Part shown: piece after piece, positions 1-9,030 of the stretch
Position numbering within the stretch: position 1 is the first letter of the stretch
Layout: each line of letters starts with the position of its first letter
Assembly (NCBI RefSeq): GCF_009733925.1
Contig: NZ_WOEI01000020.1
Coordinates: forward strand, 1 to 35,291
Direction of reading: 5' to 3'
Length of the DNA: 35,291 nucleotides
Source of the DNA: Streptobacillus canis
GTDB lineage: Bacteria; Fusobacteriota; Fusobacteriia; Fusobacteriales; Leptotrichiaceae
Made by a program: the position numbers and the translations under genes
The notes under the pieces: generated by a model
Seen by the model: only the letters and a program-made list of their open reading frames with translations
Database searches by the model: none
What the model was told of the DNA's origin: nothing

Positions 1-142
1 ATTCTTCACCTTTTTGTCAGTTTTTACTTCTTTGTTTTCTTATCTCAAAGTTATTGTCTTTACCTTAAATTGACTTCTTGTCTTTCTTGTTTGCTTTATT
101 TATTCCTTTTCTTTCCATTGTCCTCGTTCCTTATCGAACTCA

Positions 143-174
143 ATTATATTACCATATCATTTTCACTTTGTCAA
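143..174 (-). promoter_or_regulatory. Strong leftward promoter reading off the window edge
   Basis: On the minus strand a consensus -35 TTGACA (169-174) is followed 17 bases later by TAATAT (146-151), with an overlapping TATAAT (143-148) at longer spacing. It lies beyond the manA terminator and points to a gene outside the window. The roughly 140 bases downstream are purine-rich with no convincing ORF: the best ATG, at 118, gives only 17 codons. This may therefore be the leader of a stable RNA or of a distant gene. The target is unknown. Confidence 0.5.
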
Positions 175-182
175 TAAAAAAA

Positions 183-220
183 TTGCATATTTTCAAAAAA
201 ATTTTTTTGAAGATATGCAA
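183..220 (-). terminator. Terminator after manA
   Basis: A near-perfect inverted repeat with one mismatch per arm pairs TTGCATAT with ATATGCAA and continues through A-rich and T-rich inner arms. On the minus strand it is followed by a run of seven T. It lies 21 bases after the manA stop, so it is a good Rho-independent terminator for that gene. Confidence 0.8.
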
Positions 221-241
221 CCCTTGTTTTTACTACATTTT

Positions 242-1201
242 TTATTTAGCCAAACTTCTTAACACTTCCATTTTTCCTTCTAATCTAATTTTTACATTAG
301 CTGGAACTAGTATAGTTTCTCCTTTTTTTATTTCTATACTTTCTCCATTACCTTCAATTTTCCCCTTACCTTCAAGTATAGAATAGATACTCATATTTTG
401 ATCTACATCATCAAAACTTTCTATTATTTTAATTCTGTCTATAGAATAATATGGAGTATTTGAAATATTTTTTCTTATCTCTCCTTCTTTAAAGTTTGTA
501 TTTATTACTTTAGGTTTTAATTCAAAATCAATCACATCTGCAGCATCTTCTAAATGCAATTCTCTTAATTTCCCGTTATCTAGTCTATCAAAATCATATA
601 TCCTATATGTAATATCTGAATTTTCTTGTATTTCAGCAAATATAACTGAACCTTCAAGACTTGCATGTACTGTTCCAGGTATCACATCTATAATATCTCC
701 TGCTTCAACAGATATTTCCTCAAACATATCTGTAAAATCATTTCTTCTTGTTTTTTCTAAAAAACTTTCCTTATCATATCCTTTTTTCATACCCATAATT
801 AATTTAGCATCATCACTTGCATACATAATATACCATGATTCATACTTACCTAATTCATTATGTTTTTTTAAAGCCACTTCATCACTTGGATGTACTTGTA
901 TAGACAATCTATCATTAACATCTAAATACTTTATTAATAAAGGAAATCTATCTGGATGATTTCTATATATTTCTTCTCCTACTAATATTCCTTTATATTC
1001 ATCAAATAACTCCTGTAATGTTTTTCCTTGAAGCTTTCCATTGCTAACGACACTCATACCATTAGGATGTGATGAAACCTCCCAAGTTTCTCCATAATCT
1101 CTAGAATCTGGTAATACTATACCTAATTCTTTTTCTAAATTTCTTCCACCCCATACTTTAGGTATTAATACCTTTTTAAATTTTAATGGATACAATTTCA
1201 T
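242..1201 (-). CDS. manA: Mannose-6-phosphate isomerase, class I (Firmicutes-type)
   Basis: Interconverts mannose 6-phosphate and fructose 6-phosphate in the cytoplasm, linking mannose use or mannosylation to glycolysis. The 319-residue length matches the short class I enzymes rather than the roughly 390-residue E. coli type. Cupin metal ligands are visible: QVHP at 102-105, the Glu of KYESWYIM near 121, and the His of PGTVHA near 179. The conserved stretch around AEIQENSDITYRIYDFDR follows near 190-207. An AGAGG-type ribosome site precedes the ATG. It is a single gene with its own terminator at 183-220. Confidence 0.93.
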   Translation of the reverse strand: MKLYPLKFKKVLIPKVWGGRNLEKELGIVLPDSRDYGETWEVSSHPNGMSVVSNGKLQGKTLQELFDEYKGILVGEEIYRNHPDRFPLLIKYLDVNDRLSIQVHPSDEVALKKHNELGKYESWYIMYASDDAKLIMGMKKGYDKESFLEKTRRNDFTDMFEEISVEAGDIIDVIPGTVHASLEGSVIFAEIQENSDITYRIYDFDRLDNGKLRELHLEDAADVIDFELKPKVINTNFKEGEIRKNISNTPYYSIDRIKIIESFDDVDQNMSIYSILEGKGKIEGNGESIEIKKGETILVPANVKIRLEGKMEVLRSLAK

Positions 1202-1271
1202 ATTCTACCTCTTTCTAAATACTTATTCTATATTTTTAATATTACCAAATTTTCTAAAAATAGTCCATATT

Positions 1272-1568
1272 TTAGTATTCAATTTCTACTATATCAAATA
1301 TTTTTATTTTTTCTTTAACTACTATTAGGTACATATTTTCAAAATCTATATTTGATACCTTTCCTATTAATTCTACATATCCATTTTCTTTATACCATTT
1401 AACTTTTACCATATCACCTTTTTTTAATCTATTTATTTTAAAAGATAATTTATCATAATCCTCTTCAGATAATACCATTTTTTCTTCAGGAATTATTTCT
1501 TTTTCTTCTATTAATTCATAAAAACCTTTAAGTGGTGAAAAAGGCATAAATTGTCTTGCCCTATCCAT
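1272..1568 (-). CDS. YolD-like small protein linked to Y-family polymerase
   Basis: A 98-residue protein opening with DRARQFMPFSPLKGF, the N-terminal pattern of YolD-like proteins encoded beside UvrX/UmuC-type polymerases in low-GC bacteria. Its ATG overlaps the end of the polymerase gene by 8 bases (1561-1568), so translation is probably coupled. The C-terminal half looks like a small beta-rich domain (KGDMVKVKWYKENGYVELIG). Family members are thought to act with the polymerase in DNA damage tolerance, but the mechanism is not established. The family assignment rests on the N-terminal motif and the neighbour. Confidence 0.7.
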   Translation of the reverse strand: MDRARQFMPFSPLKGFYELIEEKEIIPEEKMVLSEEDYDKLSFKINRLKKGDMVKVKWYKENGYVELIGKVSNIDFENMYLIVVKEKIKIFDIVEIEY

Positions 1569-2817
1569 TATGTCCTCCTATTAATTTATTCCTCATTTTA
1601 GCTGTAGCCTTTTCATTCATGCTTATTCCTCTAAGTATTGAATTTTTACCAAATTTACCCTTTATTTTTAATATAGCTTTTTGTACTTTTTCATCCTTTT
1701 TTTCTAGTTCATAATTTGAAAATAAGTCTCCTTGTATCCAAGCACCTTCTAATAAATTATTCAAAGATAATGTTATTTGTTTTATTTTTAATTTTCTATC
1801 AACTTTTTCATCAAAAAACTTTTTATACTCCTTGGATAATTTTCTAAAAGAATTAGTCCTAAAATAAAGTTTTCTATTTCCCCCTACCGTTTTTCTTTCA
1901 ATTCCACTATATCTTATAGTTAAACTAATATTATCTGTAGTATATTTAAAAGCAATTAATTCAAGTACCAATACATCTAACATCTCTATCATTATCATTT
2001 TAGCATCCTCAAAATTATAGTCACTAAAAAGTATTTGTGAATTTGATATAGATTTTGTTTTAGATTTATATTCTTTTATTTCTTTTATCGTACAAGGTTC
2101 TATTCCCTTAGCATGATCTATTAAAAATAAAGCATTTTCTCCAAATTCATCATAAAGAACTTTTTCTTGTAATAAAGTGATTCCCTCTAAATCATACACC
2201 TTATATTTTTCCAATCTTTTAGCTATCCCTTTACCTATGTTCCATATATCAGTTATAGGTCTATGATTCCAAATATATTTTTTAAATCTTTTTAAATCAA
2301 GTAACCCTATTCCATCTTCTGTTTTTTTTGCAAGTACATCTAAAGCTACCTTAGCCAAAAAAAGATTAGTCCCTATTCCTGCACTAGATGGTATTTTCTT
2401 TTCTTTAAATATTGCTTCTTTTATCATTATAACTATTTCTTTAGCTCTCATATTATACAATTTTAAATATGGCGTTAAGTCTATAAAACATTCATCTACA
2501 GAATATATGTATATATCTTCAGGAGCTATATATCTCAAGTATATACTATAAATCTCAACTGAATATTCCATATATAATTTCATCCTTGGCATAGCTTTTA
2601 TATATTGAATATGTTTAGGAATTTCAAAAATTCTACATCTATTTTTCACTCCTTTTGACTTTAATGCTGGACTAATTGCTAAAGTTATAGCTCCTTCACC
2701 TCTAGTTTCATCTGCAACTACAAGATTAGTACTAAAAGGATTCAACCCTCTTTCTGCACATTCAACAGAAGCGTAAAAACTTTTAAAATCTATACACGCA
2801 TATACTTTTTCTTCCAT
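1561..2817 (-). CDS. Y-family DNA polymerase (UvrX/UmuC/DinB-like)
   Basis: Translesion DNA polymerase. The first metal-binding Asp sits in YACIDFKSFYASVE (residue 10) and the catalytic Asp-Glu pair in YSVDECFIDLT (108-109). The HhH-like region (ITDIWNIGKGIAKRLEKYKV) and a little-finger domain with the family motif around SISNSQILFSDY follow, for about 418 residues. I start at the ATG at 2817, eight bases after AAGGAG, rather than the GTG one codon upstream. It forms a two-gene operon with the YolD-like gene, divergent from the GntR gene. I see no clear LexA box in the intergenic region, so SOS control is not shown. Confidence 0.88.
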   Translation of the reverse strand: MEEKVYACIDFKSFYASVECAERGLNPFSTNLVVADETRGEGAITLAISPALKSKGVKNRCRIFEIPKHIQYIKAMPRMKLYMEYSVEIYSIYLRYIAPEDIYIYSVDECFIDLTPYLKLYNMRAKEIVIMIKEAIFKEKKIPSSAGIGTNLFLAKVALDVLAKKTEDGIGLLDLKRFKKYIWNHRPITDIWNIGKGIAKRLEKYKVYDLEGITLLQEKVLYDEFGENALFLIDHAKGIEPCTIKEIKEYKSKTKSISNSQILFSDYNFEDAKMIMIEMLDVLVLELIAFKYTTDNISLTIRYSGIERKTVGGNRKLYFRTNSFRKLSKEYKKFFDEKVDRKLKIKQITLSLNNLLEGAWIQGDLFSNYELEKKDEKVQKAILKIKGKFGKNSILRGISMNEKATAKMRNKLIGGHNG

Positions 2818-2873
2818 CACAAAATCTCCTTGCTACTTTTTTGTTCCAAAAAATAATAAAAAATAACTTTTAT

Positions 2874-2889
2874 GTTATAATTATATAAC
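2874..2889. promoter_or_regulatory. Palindrome between divergent genes, possible GntR operator
   Basis: The 16-base sequence GTTATAATTATATAAC has 6-bp arms around ATTA. It lies in the intergenic region shared by the polymerase operon and the GntR gene. GT...AC palindromes with inner TA steps are typical of GntR/HutC operators, so autoregulation is possible. In DNA this AT-rich a 6-bp arm palindrome can also occur by chance. Confidence 0.35.
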
Positions 2890-2950
2890 AACTTTAGTTT
2901 AAAAACAATGTTTTTTACTATTATCTATTTATATTTATTTTTTTTTGAGG

Positions 2951-2971
2951 TATAATATATTAATGGAGGTG
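2951..2971 (+). promoter_or_regulatory. -10 box and ribosome site that decide the GntR start
   Basis: TATAAT at 2951-2956 puts transcription starting around 2963, exactly where an in-frame ATG lies. GGAGGTG at 2965-2971 overlaps that ATG and stands 6 bases before TTG at 2978. The TTG at 2978 is therefore the likely start codon, with a short leader. Confidence 0.6.
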
Positions 2972-2977
2972 AAAATT

Positions 2978-3700
2978 TTGAAAGAACATGAATCTTTTTA
3001 TTACACAATATATGAAGAACTTAAAACTAAAATTTTAGAAGGAAATCTTAAACCTGGAGATAAACTTAGTTCAGAAAGAAATCTTTCAGAAGAATACGGT
3101 GTAAGCAGAAATACTATTCGTTCTACTTTAAATTTACTTGAAAAAGAAGGATATATTTTTAAAGTTCAAGGTAAAGGAAATTTTATTTCTAGTCAAAAAA
3201 TGAATCAAAATCTTAATACTTTCTATAGTTTTTATGAAAATATTAAATCAGCAGGTAAAACACCTAAATCAAAAATTATTTCTCATAAAATTTTAGAAGC
3301 TAATTTTGAACTTTCAGAAATTTTTAGAATCCCTCTTAACTCAAAAATAATATATTTTGAAAGATTACGTTTTATGGATAATGAACCCATAATATTTGAA
3401 AAAACTTATCTCCCTCTTTATAGATTTAATGGATTTGATCCTCTTGAATTAAACCAAAAATCTATGTATAATATTTTTGAAAATAAATTTGAAATCAATT
3501 TCTCTAAGGCCGTAGAAACTTTAAAGCCTATATTAATTTCTGATAAAAAAGAAAAAAATTTACTTAACTTAAAAGAAAATGATTTAGGAATGAATATTAT
3601 ACGCAGTACTTATGAAAAGGAAAAAATAATAGAATACACTATTTCAAGCATAAAAAATAATGTATTTGAATACAGTATAACACTAAACAAAGGATGGTAA
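2978..3700 (+). CDS. GntR-family (HutC-type) transcription regulator
   Basis: A winged helix-turn-helix at about residues 8-75 contains the GntR signature (LKPGDKLSSERNLSEEYGVSR, then TIRSTLNLLEKEGYI). A UTRA-like effector domain follows (FYENIKSAGKTPKSKI; a central FERLRFMDNEPIIFEKTYLP block). The length of about 240 residues is normal for the HutC subfamily. TTG is chosen as start because GGAGGTG lies 6 bases before it; the ATG 15 bases upstream overlaps the ribosome site. The gene runs straight into the threonine dehydratase gene, so it probably controls that gene and responds to a small ligand, perhaps an amino acid or amino sugar. The ligand is not shown by sequence. Confidence 0.88.
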   Translation: MKEHESFYYTIYEELKTKILEGNLKPGDKLSSERNLSEEYGVSRNTIRSTLNLLEKEGYIFKVQGKGNFISSQKMNQNLNTFYSFYENIKSAGKTPKSKIISHKILEANFELSEIFRIPLNSKIIYFERLRFMDNEPIIFEKTYLPLYRFNGFDPLELNQKSMYNIFENKFEINFSKAVETLKPILISDKKEKNLLNLKENDLGMNIIRSTYEKEKIIEYTISSIKNNVFEYSITLNKGW

Positions 3701-3702
3701 AA

Positions 3703-4908
3703 ATGATTAAATTAGATGATGTTAAAAAGGCAAATGAAAACATTAAAAAGGCTATTAAAAGAACTCCACTTATTGAGTGTCCATTACTTAATCAAATAAC
3801 AAAAGGTAATGTATATTTAAAACTTGAAAATTTACAAAAAACTGGTTCTTTTAAAGCAAGAGGAGCTATAAATAAAATAATGCATTTAACTGATGATGAA
3901 AAAAAACGTGGTGTAATTGCATCATCTGCTGGCAACCATGCTCAAGGAGTTGCATTAGGAGCTAAACAAGCTGGTATTAAAGCTACTATAGTTATGCCTA
4001 AATTTGCTCCAATTTCTAAAATTTTAGCAACTAAAAGTTATGGCGCTGAAGTTATACTTGAAGGAGAAACATTTAACGATGCCTATGAACATGCTTTAAA
4101 AGTACAAAAAGAAAATAATTACGTGTTCTTACATGCTTTTGATGATGATGAAGTTATCGCTGGTCAAGGAACAATAGGAATAGAAATATTTGAAGATTTA
4201 GAAAATGTAGATGTTGTACTTTGTCCTGTTGGTGGTGGTGGAATAATGGCAGGAATTGCTGTTGCATTAAAAGAATTAAAACCAAACATCAAATTAATAG
4301 GAGTAGAAGCTGAAAATATGCCATCTATGAAAAAGGCTCTAGAAAATAACGGACCATTACTTGTAACAGGTCCTCAAACTATAGCAGATGGTATTGCAGT
4401 TGGACGTGTAGGAGTAAAAACTCATGAAATATTTAAAAATTTAGTTGATGATGTAGTTATAGTTAGTGAAGATGAAATTTCACAAGCAATATTATTCTTA
4501 ATAGAAAAAGCAAAAGTGGTTGCAGAAGGAGCAGGAGCTACAGCACTTGCAGCTGTACTTTCAGGAAAAGTAAATTTAGAAGGATTAAATGTCGCCATCG
4601 TTATTTCTGGTGGAAATATTGATATTACTAATATAGAAAAAATAGTTAATAGAGCTCAAATTATACAAAATAAAAGAGCAAGATTAAATATTTTACTTAA
4701 AGATATAGTTGGAGAATTAACTAAAGTTACAAATATTATATCTGAAAAACAAGCTAATATCTTATATCTTAATCAAACTAGATACTCTAACAACCTAAAA
4801 ACTAATGAACAATTATTAGAACTTGTTATAGAATGTGTTGATAGCAATCATCTTGAAAGTGTATTAAAAGAATTAAATGAGAAGAAAATAAATTTTAATT
4901 TAGTATAA
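3703..4908 (+). CDS. Threonine dehydratase (threonine ammonia-lyase, short form with ACT-like tail)
   Basis: PLP enzyme of fold type II that deaminates threonine (and often serine) to the 2-oxo acid. The PLP lysine is in GSFKARGAI (residue 51 from this start). SSAGNHAQGVA and the phosphate loop PVGGGGIMAG follow, and a C-terminal ACT-like segment starts near residue 325. The length of about 401 residues fits the catabolic or single-ACT type rather than the two-ACT biosynthetic IlvA. I prefer ATG at 3703, eight bases after AAAGGA, over the ATG at 3694 that overlaps the GntR gene. Co-transcription with a GntR regulator suggests a catabolic or induced role. No ilv genes are nearby. Confidence 0.88.
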   Translation: MIKLDDVKKANENIKKAIKRTPLIECPLLNQITKGNVYLKLENLQKTGSFKARGAINKIMHLTDDEKKRGVIASSAGNHAQGVALGAKQAGIKATIVMPKFAPISKILATKSYGAEVILEGETFNDAYEHALKVQKENNYVFLHAFDDDEVIAGQGTIGIEIFEDLENVDVVLCPVGGGGIMAGIAVALKELKPNIKLIGVEAENMPSMKKALENNGPLLVTGPQTIADGIAVGRVGVKTHEIFKNLVDDVVIVSEDEISQAILFLIEKAKVVAEGAGATALAAVLSGKVNLEGLNVAIVISGGNIDITNIEKIVNRAQIIQNKRARLNILLKDIVGELTKVTNIISEKQANILYLNQTRYSNNLKTNEQLLELVIECVDSNHLESVLKELNEKKINFNLV

Positions 4909-4938
4909 TAATTAGGGGATAAATTTATCCCCTAATTA
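4909..4938. terminator. Bidirectional terminator between convergent genes
   Basis: A perfect 30-base palindrome with arms TAATTAGGGGATAAA lies immediately after the dehydratase stop and overlaps the stop codon of the convergent amylase gene. It can terminate transcripts from both sides. Confidence 0.85.
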
Positions 4939-6420
4939 TATTATAGTACTTTCATAAGCATTTAATCTTATTTCTTTATTTTCTAATTTAATTTTTTGTT
5001 CTTTATTTGATAAATTATGTAAAATTATTTTTTCACTTCCATTATACTTCATTTTATATGCTAAAACTTTATTATTTTCAACATCTAATGCTTCAAATTT
5101 TCCATATCTTATCTCATTATTTTCTTTTCTTATTTTTATCCATTTTTTGTAATGATTTAATAAAGAATCTTGATTATTTTTTTGAGTGATATAGTCTATT
5201 GTTTCTTTATTTAAAACTATTTCCTCCCAACTTGTTTGATAATCATCTCCCCAAATATATGGTTCTCTAATTAATTCATCTGGTTTTTTCCCTTTCATTC
5301 CTAATTCTTCACCATAGTATATATATGGATTACCTGGTAAAGTAAGTAAAATACTAGCTGCTAATTTTTGTCTATCTAAATCAGGTAATTTTTCAGATAA
5401 TCTACTTTGATCATGATTAGTTAAAAAAGGTGCATCTATATATTCTTTAACACTTTTTTCATATAGATCATATACTCTTGTTAATTTAGATGTTAATTCT
5501 TTTGCATTTTCTCTAATTAAAGCATTAAATATTCCTTTTTCAGAAAATTCAAAATTAAAATTAGAATCAAATACAGTAAAGTATTTAGCTACTATTTCAG
5601 GAGCTGTCCAAACTTCTCCAACTATATATACATCTTTTTTAGTCTTAATTAATTCATTTCTAAATTCTGACCACCACTTCATATTAGCATCTAAAATATT
5701 TAACTCTTTAGAATATTCTCCTTTACCGTAAGCATGTAGTGCAGCATCTATTCTATATCCATCTATACCAACTTCATCTATCCAAAATTTAGATATTTTA
5801 TGTATTTCTTTTCTAACTTCTTTTTCTTCTAAGTTTAAATCAGGCATTCCACCCCAAAAGATTCCAAAATACTTTTCTTCATCATTTAATTTATGCCAAG
5901 CTGTTCCACCAAGAGGTACTGCTTTAAAATCTATTTTATCATTATTATTTTTTTCTATTCTATAATATTTTTTATACTCACTATTTTTATTTACTAGCAC
6001 ATCTTTAAACCAAGGATGCTCACTACTAGTATGATTAATAGGTAAATCAATTATTATTTTTATTCCAAGTTCATGACTTACTTTTACAAGTTCTCTAAAA
6101 TCATCTATAGTTCCATACTCAGGATCTATATTATAGTAATCTATAACATCATATTTATGATAACTTGGAGAAACAAATATCGGTGTTAACCATAAACCTT
6201 CCACTCCTAAATCTTTAAGCTCTGGTAATTTGTCTTTAATTCCATTTAAATCACCAATTTTATCTCCATTAGAATCAGCATAAGATCTAACAAATATTTC
6301 ATAATATACTCCTGATTTTGAAATCCTATCTTCTAATGTATTTTCATATAATTTTACTGTTTCACCACAACTAAATATTAATCCAATTAGAATAATGAAC
6401 AATATTATTTTTCTTTTCAT
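4936..6420 (-). CDS. GH13 alpha-amylase-family lipoprotein
   Basis: A 494-residue secreted glycoside hydrolase acting on alpha-glucans or malto-oligosaccharides. A hydrophobic signal ends in the lipobox IFSC with lipidated Cys18, so the enzyme is probably membrane-anchored outside the cytoplasmic membrane. The GH13 regions appear in order: DLPINHTS (125-132), GYRIDAALH with nucleophile Asp225, VGEVW with acid/base Glu269, and FLTNHDQ with Asp337. A beta-sandwich tail (ILHNLSNKEQKIKLENKE) closes the protein. The exact specificity (amylase, neopullulanase or glucosidase) cannot be read from this. It is a single gene with a shared terminator downstream. Confidence 0.9.
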   Translation of the reverse strand: MKRKIILFIILIGLIFSCGETVKLYENTLEDRISKSGVYYEIFVRSYADSNGDKIGDLNGIKDKLPELKDLGVEGLWLTPIFVSPSYHKYDVIDYYNIDPEYGTIDDFRELVKVSHELGIKIIIDLPINHTSSEHPWFKDVLVNKNSEYKKYYRIEKNNNDKIDFKAVPLGGTAWHKLNDEEKYFGIFWGGMPDLNLEEKEVRKEIHKISKFWIDEVGIDGYRIDAALHAYGKGEYSKELNILDANMKWWSEFRNELIKTKKDVYIVGEVWTAPEIVAKYFTVFDSNFNFEFSEKGIFNALIRENAKELTSKLTRVYDLYEKSVKEYIDAPFLTNHDQSRLSEKLPDLDRQKLAASILLTLPGNPYIYYGEELGMKGKKPDELIREPYIWGDDYQTSWEEIVLNKETIDYITQKNNQDSLLNHYKKWIKIRKENNEIRYGKFEALDVENNKVLAYKMKYNGSEKIILHNLSNKEQKIKLENKEIRLNAYESTII

Positions 6421-6568
6421 TTTTCCTTCTTTCTTTTTCTTTAATTTAAACTATATAATTTTAGTATTTTTTTAAAGAAACCACTTTGTTCTATTATTAT
6501 TTTTTTATCTTAACTACTTTTTTAGTACTTATATTTTTAATTAATAAATAATCCGATTTTTTCTTCCA

Positions 6569-7273
6569 TTAATTATCAGCTATATACTTTTCTATTTTTT
6601 TCTCAAAATTAAGATTATTTTCCATTATTTCATATTCTAAATTCAATAATATCTGATTTTCCTTATTTTTGATTAAGATTTTTTGCTCAAATATTTCAAA
6701 CTTATTATCCCATGAATAAATTTCTCCATTAACTTCTAATCCTAATTCAGAAACTTTTATTTGATTTTTAGTTACTTCTAGTTTAGAGAATATTTCTTTA
6801 TTTTTTTTCAATAAAAATAAATTTTTATATATATTTTTTTTTGAATCTTTTTCTAAAAATTTAAATTTTGTAATATTTTTAAAATTTGCTAAGTATTCTT
6901 TTATTTCATTATATTTTTCTAAAGAAAAATTAATTGCTAAAATATTATATATTTTATCTTCCGATTTTATTGAAATTACACTTTCTTTCTCTTTATATTT
7001 TAAAATTATATATCTAATTTGATTTCTTTCTATTTTTTTATTTCCTATTTTAATAAATTCATCATCTAAGTATATATTTTTAAGATTTTTTGAGAAAAAA
7101 AATGCCGTTAACAAATACAGTAATCCCGAAATTAAACCAGAATATATTTCTATTTTTGAACGTTCTTGAAATTGAAATATAAATATTGTTAATATATTCT
7201 TAAGTATTGCTTGAAAAAACAAACCATACTTTATAATTCTCATACTTAATTTAGGTTTTATTATTTTTCTCAT
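6569..7273 (-). CDS. Hypothetical protein with two N-terminal membrane segments
   Basis: I do not recognise a family. The 234-residue protein is Lys/Ile/Glu-rich. It has two hydrophobic segments near residues 15-35 and 42-62, then a soluble beta-rich domain beginning IYLDDEFIKIGNKKIERNQIRYIILKYKE. This layout (two TMs followed by short strands) resembles bacterial PH-like membrane proteins, a fold-level guess only. It stands alone, with AT-rich gaps on both sides (6421-6568 and 7274-7412) that hold no other gene I can see. Confidence 0.6.
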   Translation of the reverse strand: MRKIIKPKLSMRIIKYGLFFQAILKNILTIFIFQFQERSKIEIYSGLISGLLYLLTAFFFSKNLKNIYLDDEFIKIGNKKIERNQIRYIILKYKEKESVISIKSEDKIYNILAINFSLEKYNEIKEYLANFKNITKFKFLEKDSKKNIYKNLFLLKKNKEIFSKLEVTKNQIKVSELGLEVNGEIYSWDNKFEIFEQKILIKNKENQILLNLEYEIMENNLNFEKKIEKYIADN

Positions 7274-7412
7274 CTCTTCTCCTTTAACTTTTTATTATTT
7301 TTATCTACTTGTGAAAATTAGGAATAAATAACGTAAAAATAACACTGTCTTACCTCAGACCTTCATCATCATTGTATTTAATATATTTCACAATATTATT
7401 TTCTACTTTGAA

Positions 7413-7441
7413 AATAGAGGTAGTTTAAAAACTACCCCTAT
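7413..7441 (-). terminator. Terminator after map
   Basis: An inverted repeat pairs ATAGAGGTAGTTT with AAACTACCCCTAT with a single mismatch. It directly abuts the map stop and is followed by T-rich sequence on the minus strand. Confidence 0.7.
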
Positions 7442-8211
7442 TATTTAGTGCTTAATATCAACGGTTTCCCATCTACTATTGCAACTGAATGTTCAAAATG
7501 GGCTGACCTTTTTTTATCTTGAGTTATTACTGTCCATCCATCTTTTAATACTTTTACTTTAAATGTTCCCATATTAACCATAGGCTCAATTGCAATTACT
7601 AATCCATTTTCTATTTTTAAACCAGTATTTGCTTTCCCGTAATTTAGCACGAATGGATCTTCATGCATAGAAAATCCTACTCCATGTCCAGAGAAATCTC
7701 TGACAACAGAGAAACCAAATTTTTCTACATAATTTTGTATAGCAAATCCTATATCACCTATTCTATTTCCAACTATTGCTTGTTCTATTCCTATATCTCT
7801 TGCTTTTTCTGTAACTTCAAGTAGTTTTTTTGATCTTTCATCAATATTTCCTACTGCAAAAGTTTTAGCTGCATCTCCAAAATATCCATCAAGTATTGTA
7901 ACTGTATCTAAAGAAAGTATATCTCCTTCTTTTAAAATTTCAGTTTTACTTGGTATACCATGAACTACTTTTTCATTAATTGAAATACAAGTTGCTGCAG
8001 GATATGGAGGATATGGCCAACCTATATCATAGCCTTTAGTTCCAGGTATGGCTCCTTGACTTCTAATGTAATCTTCACAAATTGCATCTATTTCCCAAGT
8101 TGAAATTCCTGGTTTAATATATTTTGGTATAACATCTTCATAAAGTCTTGCAATTATTTCATTTGCTTTCTTTATTTTTTTGATATCTTCTAAAGTTTTT
8201 AATTTTACCAT
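7441..8211 (-). CDS. map: Methionine aminopeptidase, type I
   Basis: Removes the N-terminal Met from nascent proteins. The 256-residue type Ia protein keeps the whole metal site: Asp102 and Asp113 (LSLDTVTILDGYFGDAAKTF), His176 (SGHGVGF), Glu209 (AIEPMV) and Glu240 (HFEHSVA). His84 in VHGIP is also present. It lies 18 bases after adk and is co-transcribed with it from the promoter at 8905-8934. The adk-map order is the tail of the usual secY-adk-map ribosomal operon, but secY and ribosomal genes are absent here. Confidence 0.95.
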   Translation of the reverse strand: MVKLKTLEDIKKIKKANEIIARLYEDVIPKYIKPGISTWEIDAICEDYIRSQGAIPGTKGYDIGWPYPPYPAATCISINEKVVHGIPSKTEILKEGDILSLDTVTILDGYFGDAAKTFAVGNIDERSKKLLEVTEKARDIGIEQAIVGNRIGDIGFAIQNYVEKFGFSVVRDFSGHGVGFSMHEDPFVLNYGKANTGLKIENGLVIAIEPMVNMGTFKVKVLKDGWTVITQDKKRSAHFEHSVAIVDGKPLILSTK

Positions 8212-8229
8212 TTTTTCCCTTTCTAGTTA

Positions 8230-8871
8230 CTAAACATTACAACTATTAGTTAAAATGTCAATTATTTCTTCAGTAATATATTTACTTTCTCTTTCTCCTT
8301 GTATTTCAGCTACTTTACCTTGTTCTTTATAGTAATCTAATACTGGAGCTGTTTGATTTTTGTAATTTTCTAATCTCTTTTTAACAACTTCTGCAGTATC
8401 ATCTGCTCTTTGTTCTAAATCTTCTGGATTTTGATCTACAGGTGGATTATAAATTATATGATATATTTTACCAGTTTTTTTAGAGACCCTTCTTCCTGTA
8501 ATTCTCTTTAAAATTTCATCATCTTCAACAACTAGTGCTATAACTTTTTCAATTTCTCTTTCTTGTTTTTCTAAGATTTTATCTAAAGCTTTAGCTTGCT
8601 CTACAGTTCTTGGATATCCATCTAAAATAAATCCTTTCTCTGTATCTGCTTGTTTTAATCTTTCTTCCACTAATCCATTAACAATATCATCTCCAACTAA
8701 GTTTCCAGCATCCATTAGTTTTTTTGCTTCAAGTCCTAGTGGAGTTTGATTAGCTATAGCTGCTCTTAATATATCTCCAGTTGAAATTTGAGGTATTTCA
8801 AATTTTTGTATTAATTCTTTTGCTTGAGTTCCTTTACCAGCACCTGGCGGTCCAAATAATACTATATTCAT
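8230..8871 (-). CDS. adk: Adenylate kinase
   Basis: Interconverts ATP, AMP and ADP. The P-loop GPPGAGKGTQ lies at the N-terminus, with the AMP-binding stretch STGDILRAA and the ILDGYPRT motif. The LID segment (GRRVSKKTGKIYHIIYNPP) lacks the four zinc-binding cysteines of Gram-positive enzymes. I start at ATG 8871 (MNIVLFG), nine bases after AAGGAG. The ATG at 8880 directly abuts that ribosome site. First gene of an adk-map operon. Confidence 0.95.
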   Translation of the reverse strand: MNIVLFGPPGAGKGTQAKELIQKFEIPQISTGDILRAAIANQTPLGLEAKKLMDAGNLVGDDIVNGLVEERLKQADTEKGFILDGYPRTVEQAKALDKILEKQEREIEKVIALVVEDDEILKRITGRRVSKKTGKIYHIIYNPPVDQNPEDLEQRADDTAEVVKKRLENYKNQTAPVLDYYKEQGKVAEIQGERESKYITEEIIDILTNSCNV

Positions 8872-8904
8872 ATCTATCATCTCCTTAATATTTTCCTTAC
8901 ATCA

Positions 8905-8934
8905 AGTATACCATTTACAAAATATAGTTGTCAA
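8905..8934 (-). promoter_or_regulatory. Promoter of adk-map
   Basis: On the minus strand TTGACA (8929-8934) and TATACT (8905-8910) are separated by 18 bases, about 34 bases upstream of the adk start. This shows that adk-map is an independent unit here rather than part of a ribosomal operon. Confidence 0.7.
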
Positions 8935-9030
8935 TTAAGTTTTATTATATGCAATATACAAAAAATATTATAAATTTTATTAATAAAATAAAGGAAACTC
9001 ATATTCTTTTTAAATTTATATTTTTTATTA

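Noticed and set aside
2821..2944. LexA/SOS box upstream of the Y-family polymerase
   Set aside because: No GAAC-N4-GTTC or CTG-N10-CAG palindrome is visible; the only palindrome fits a GntR operator better.
7441..8880. Edge of a ribosomal protein (spc) operon
   Set aside because: adk-map order fits, but a dedicated promoter precedes adk and no secY, infA or ribosomal protein gene is adjacent.
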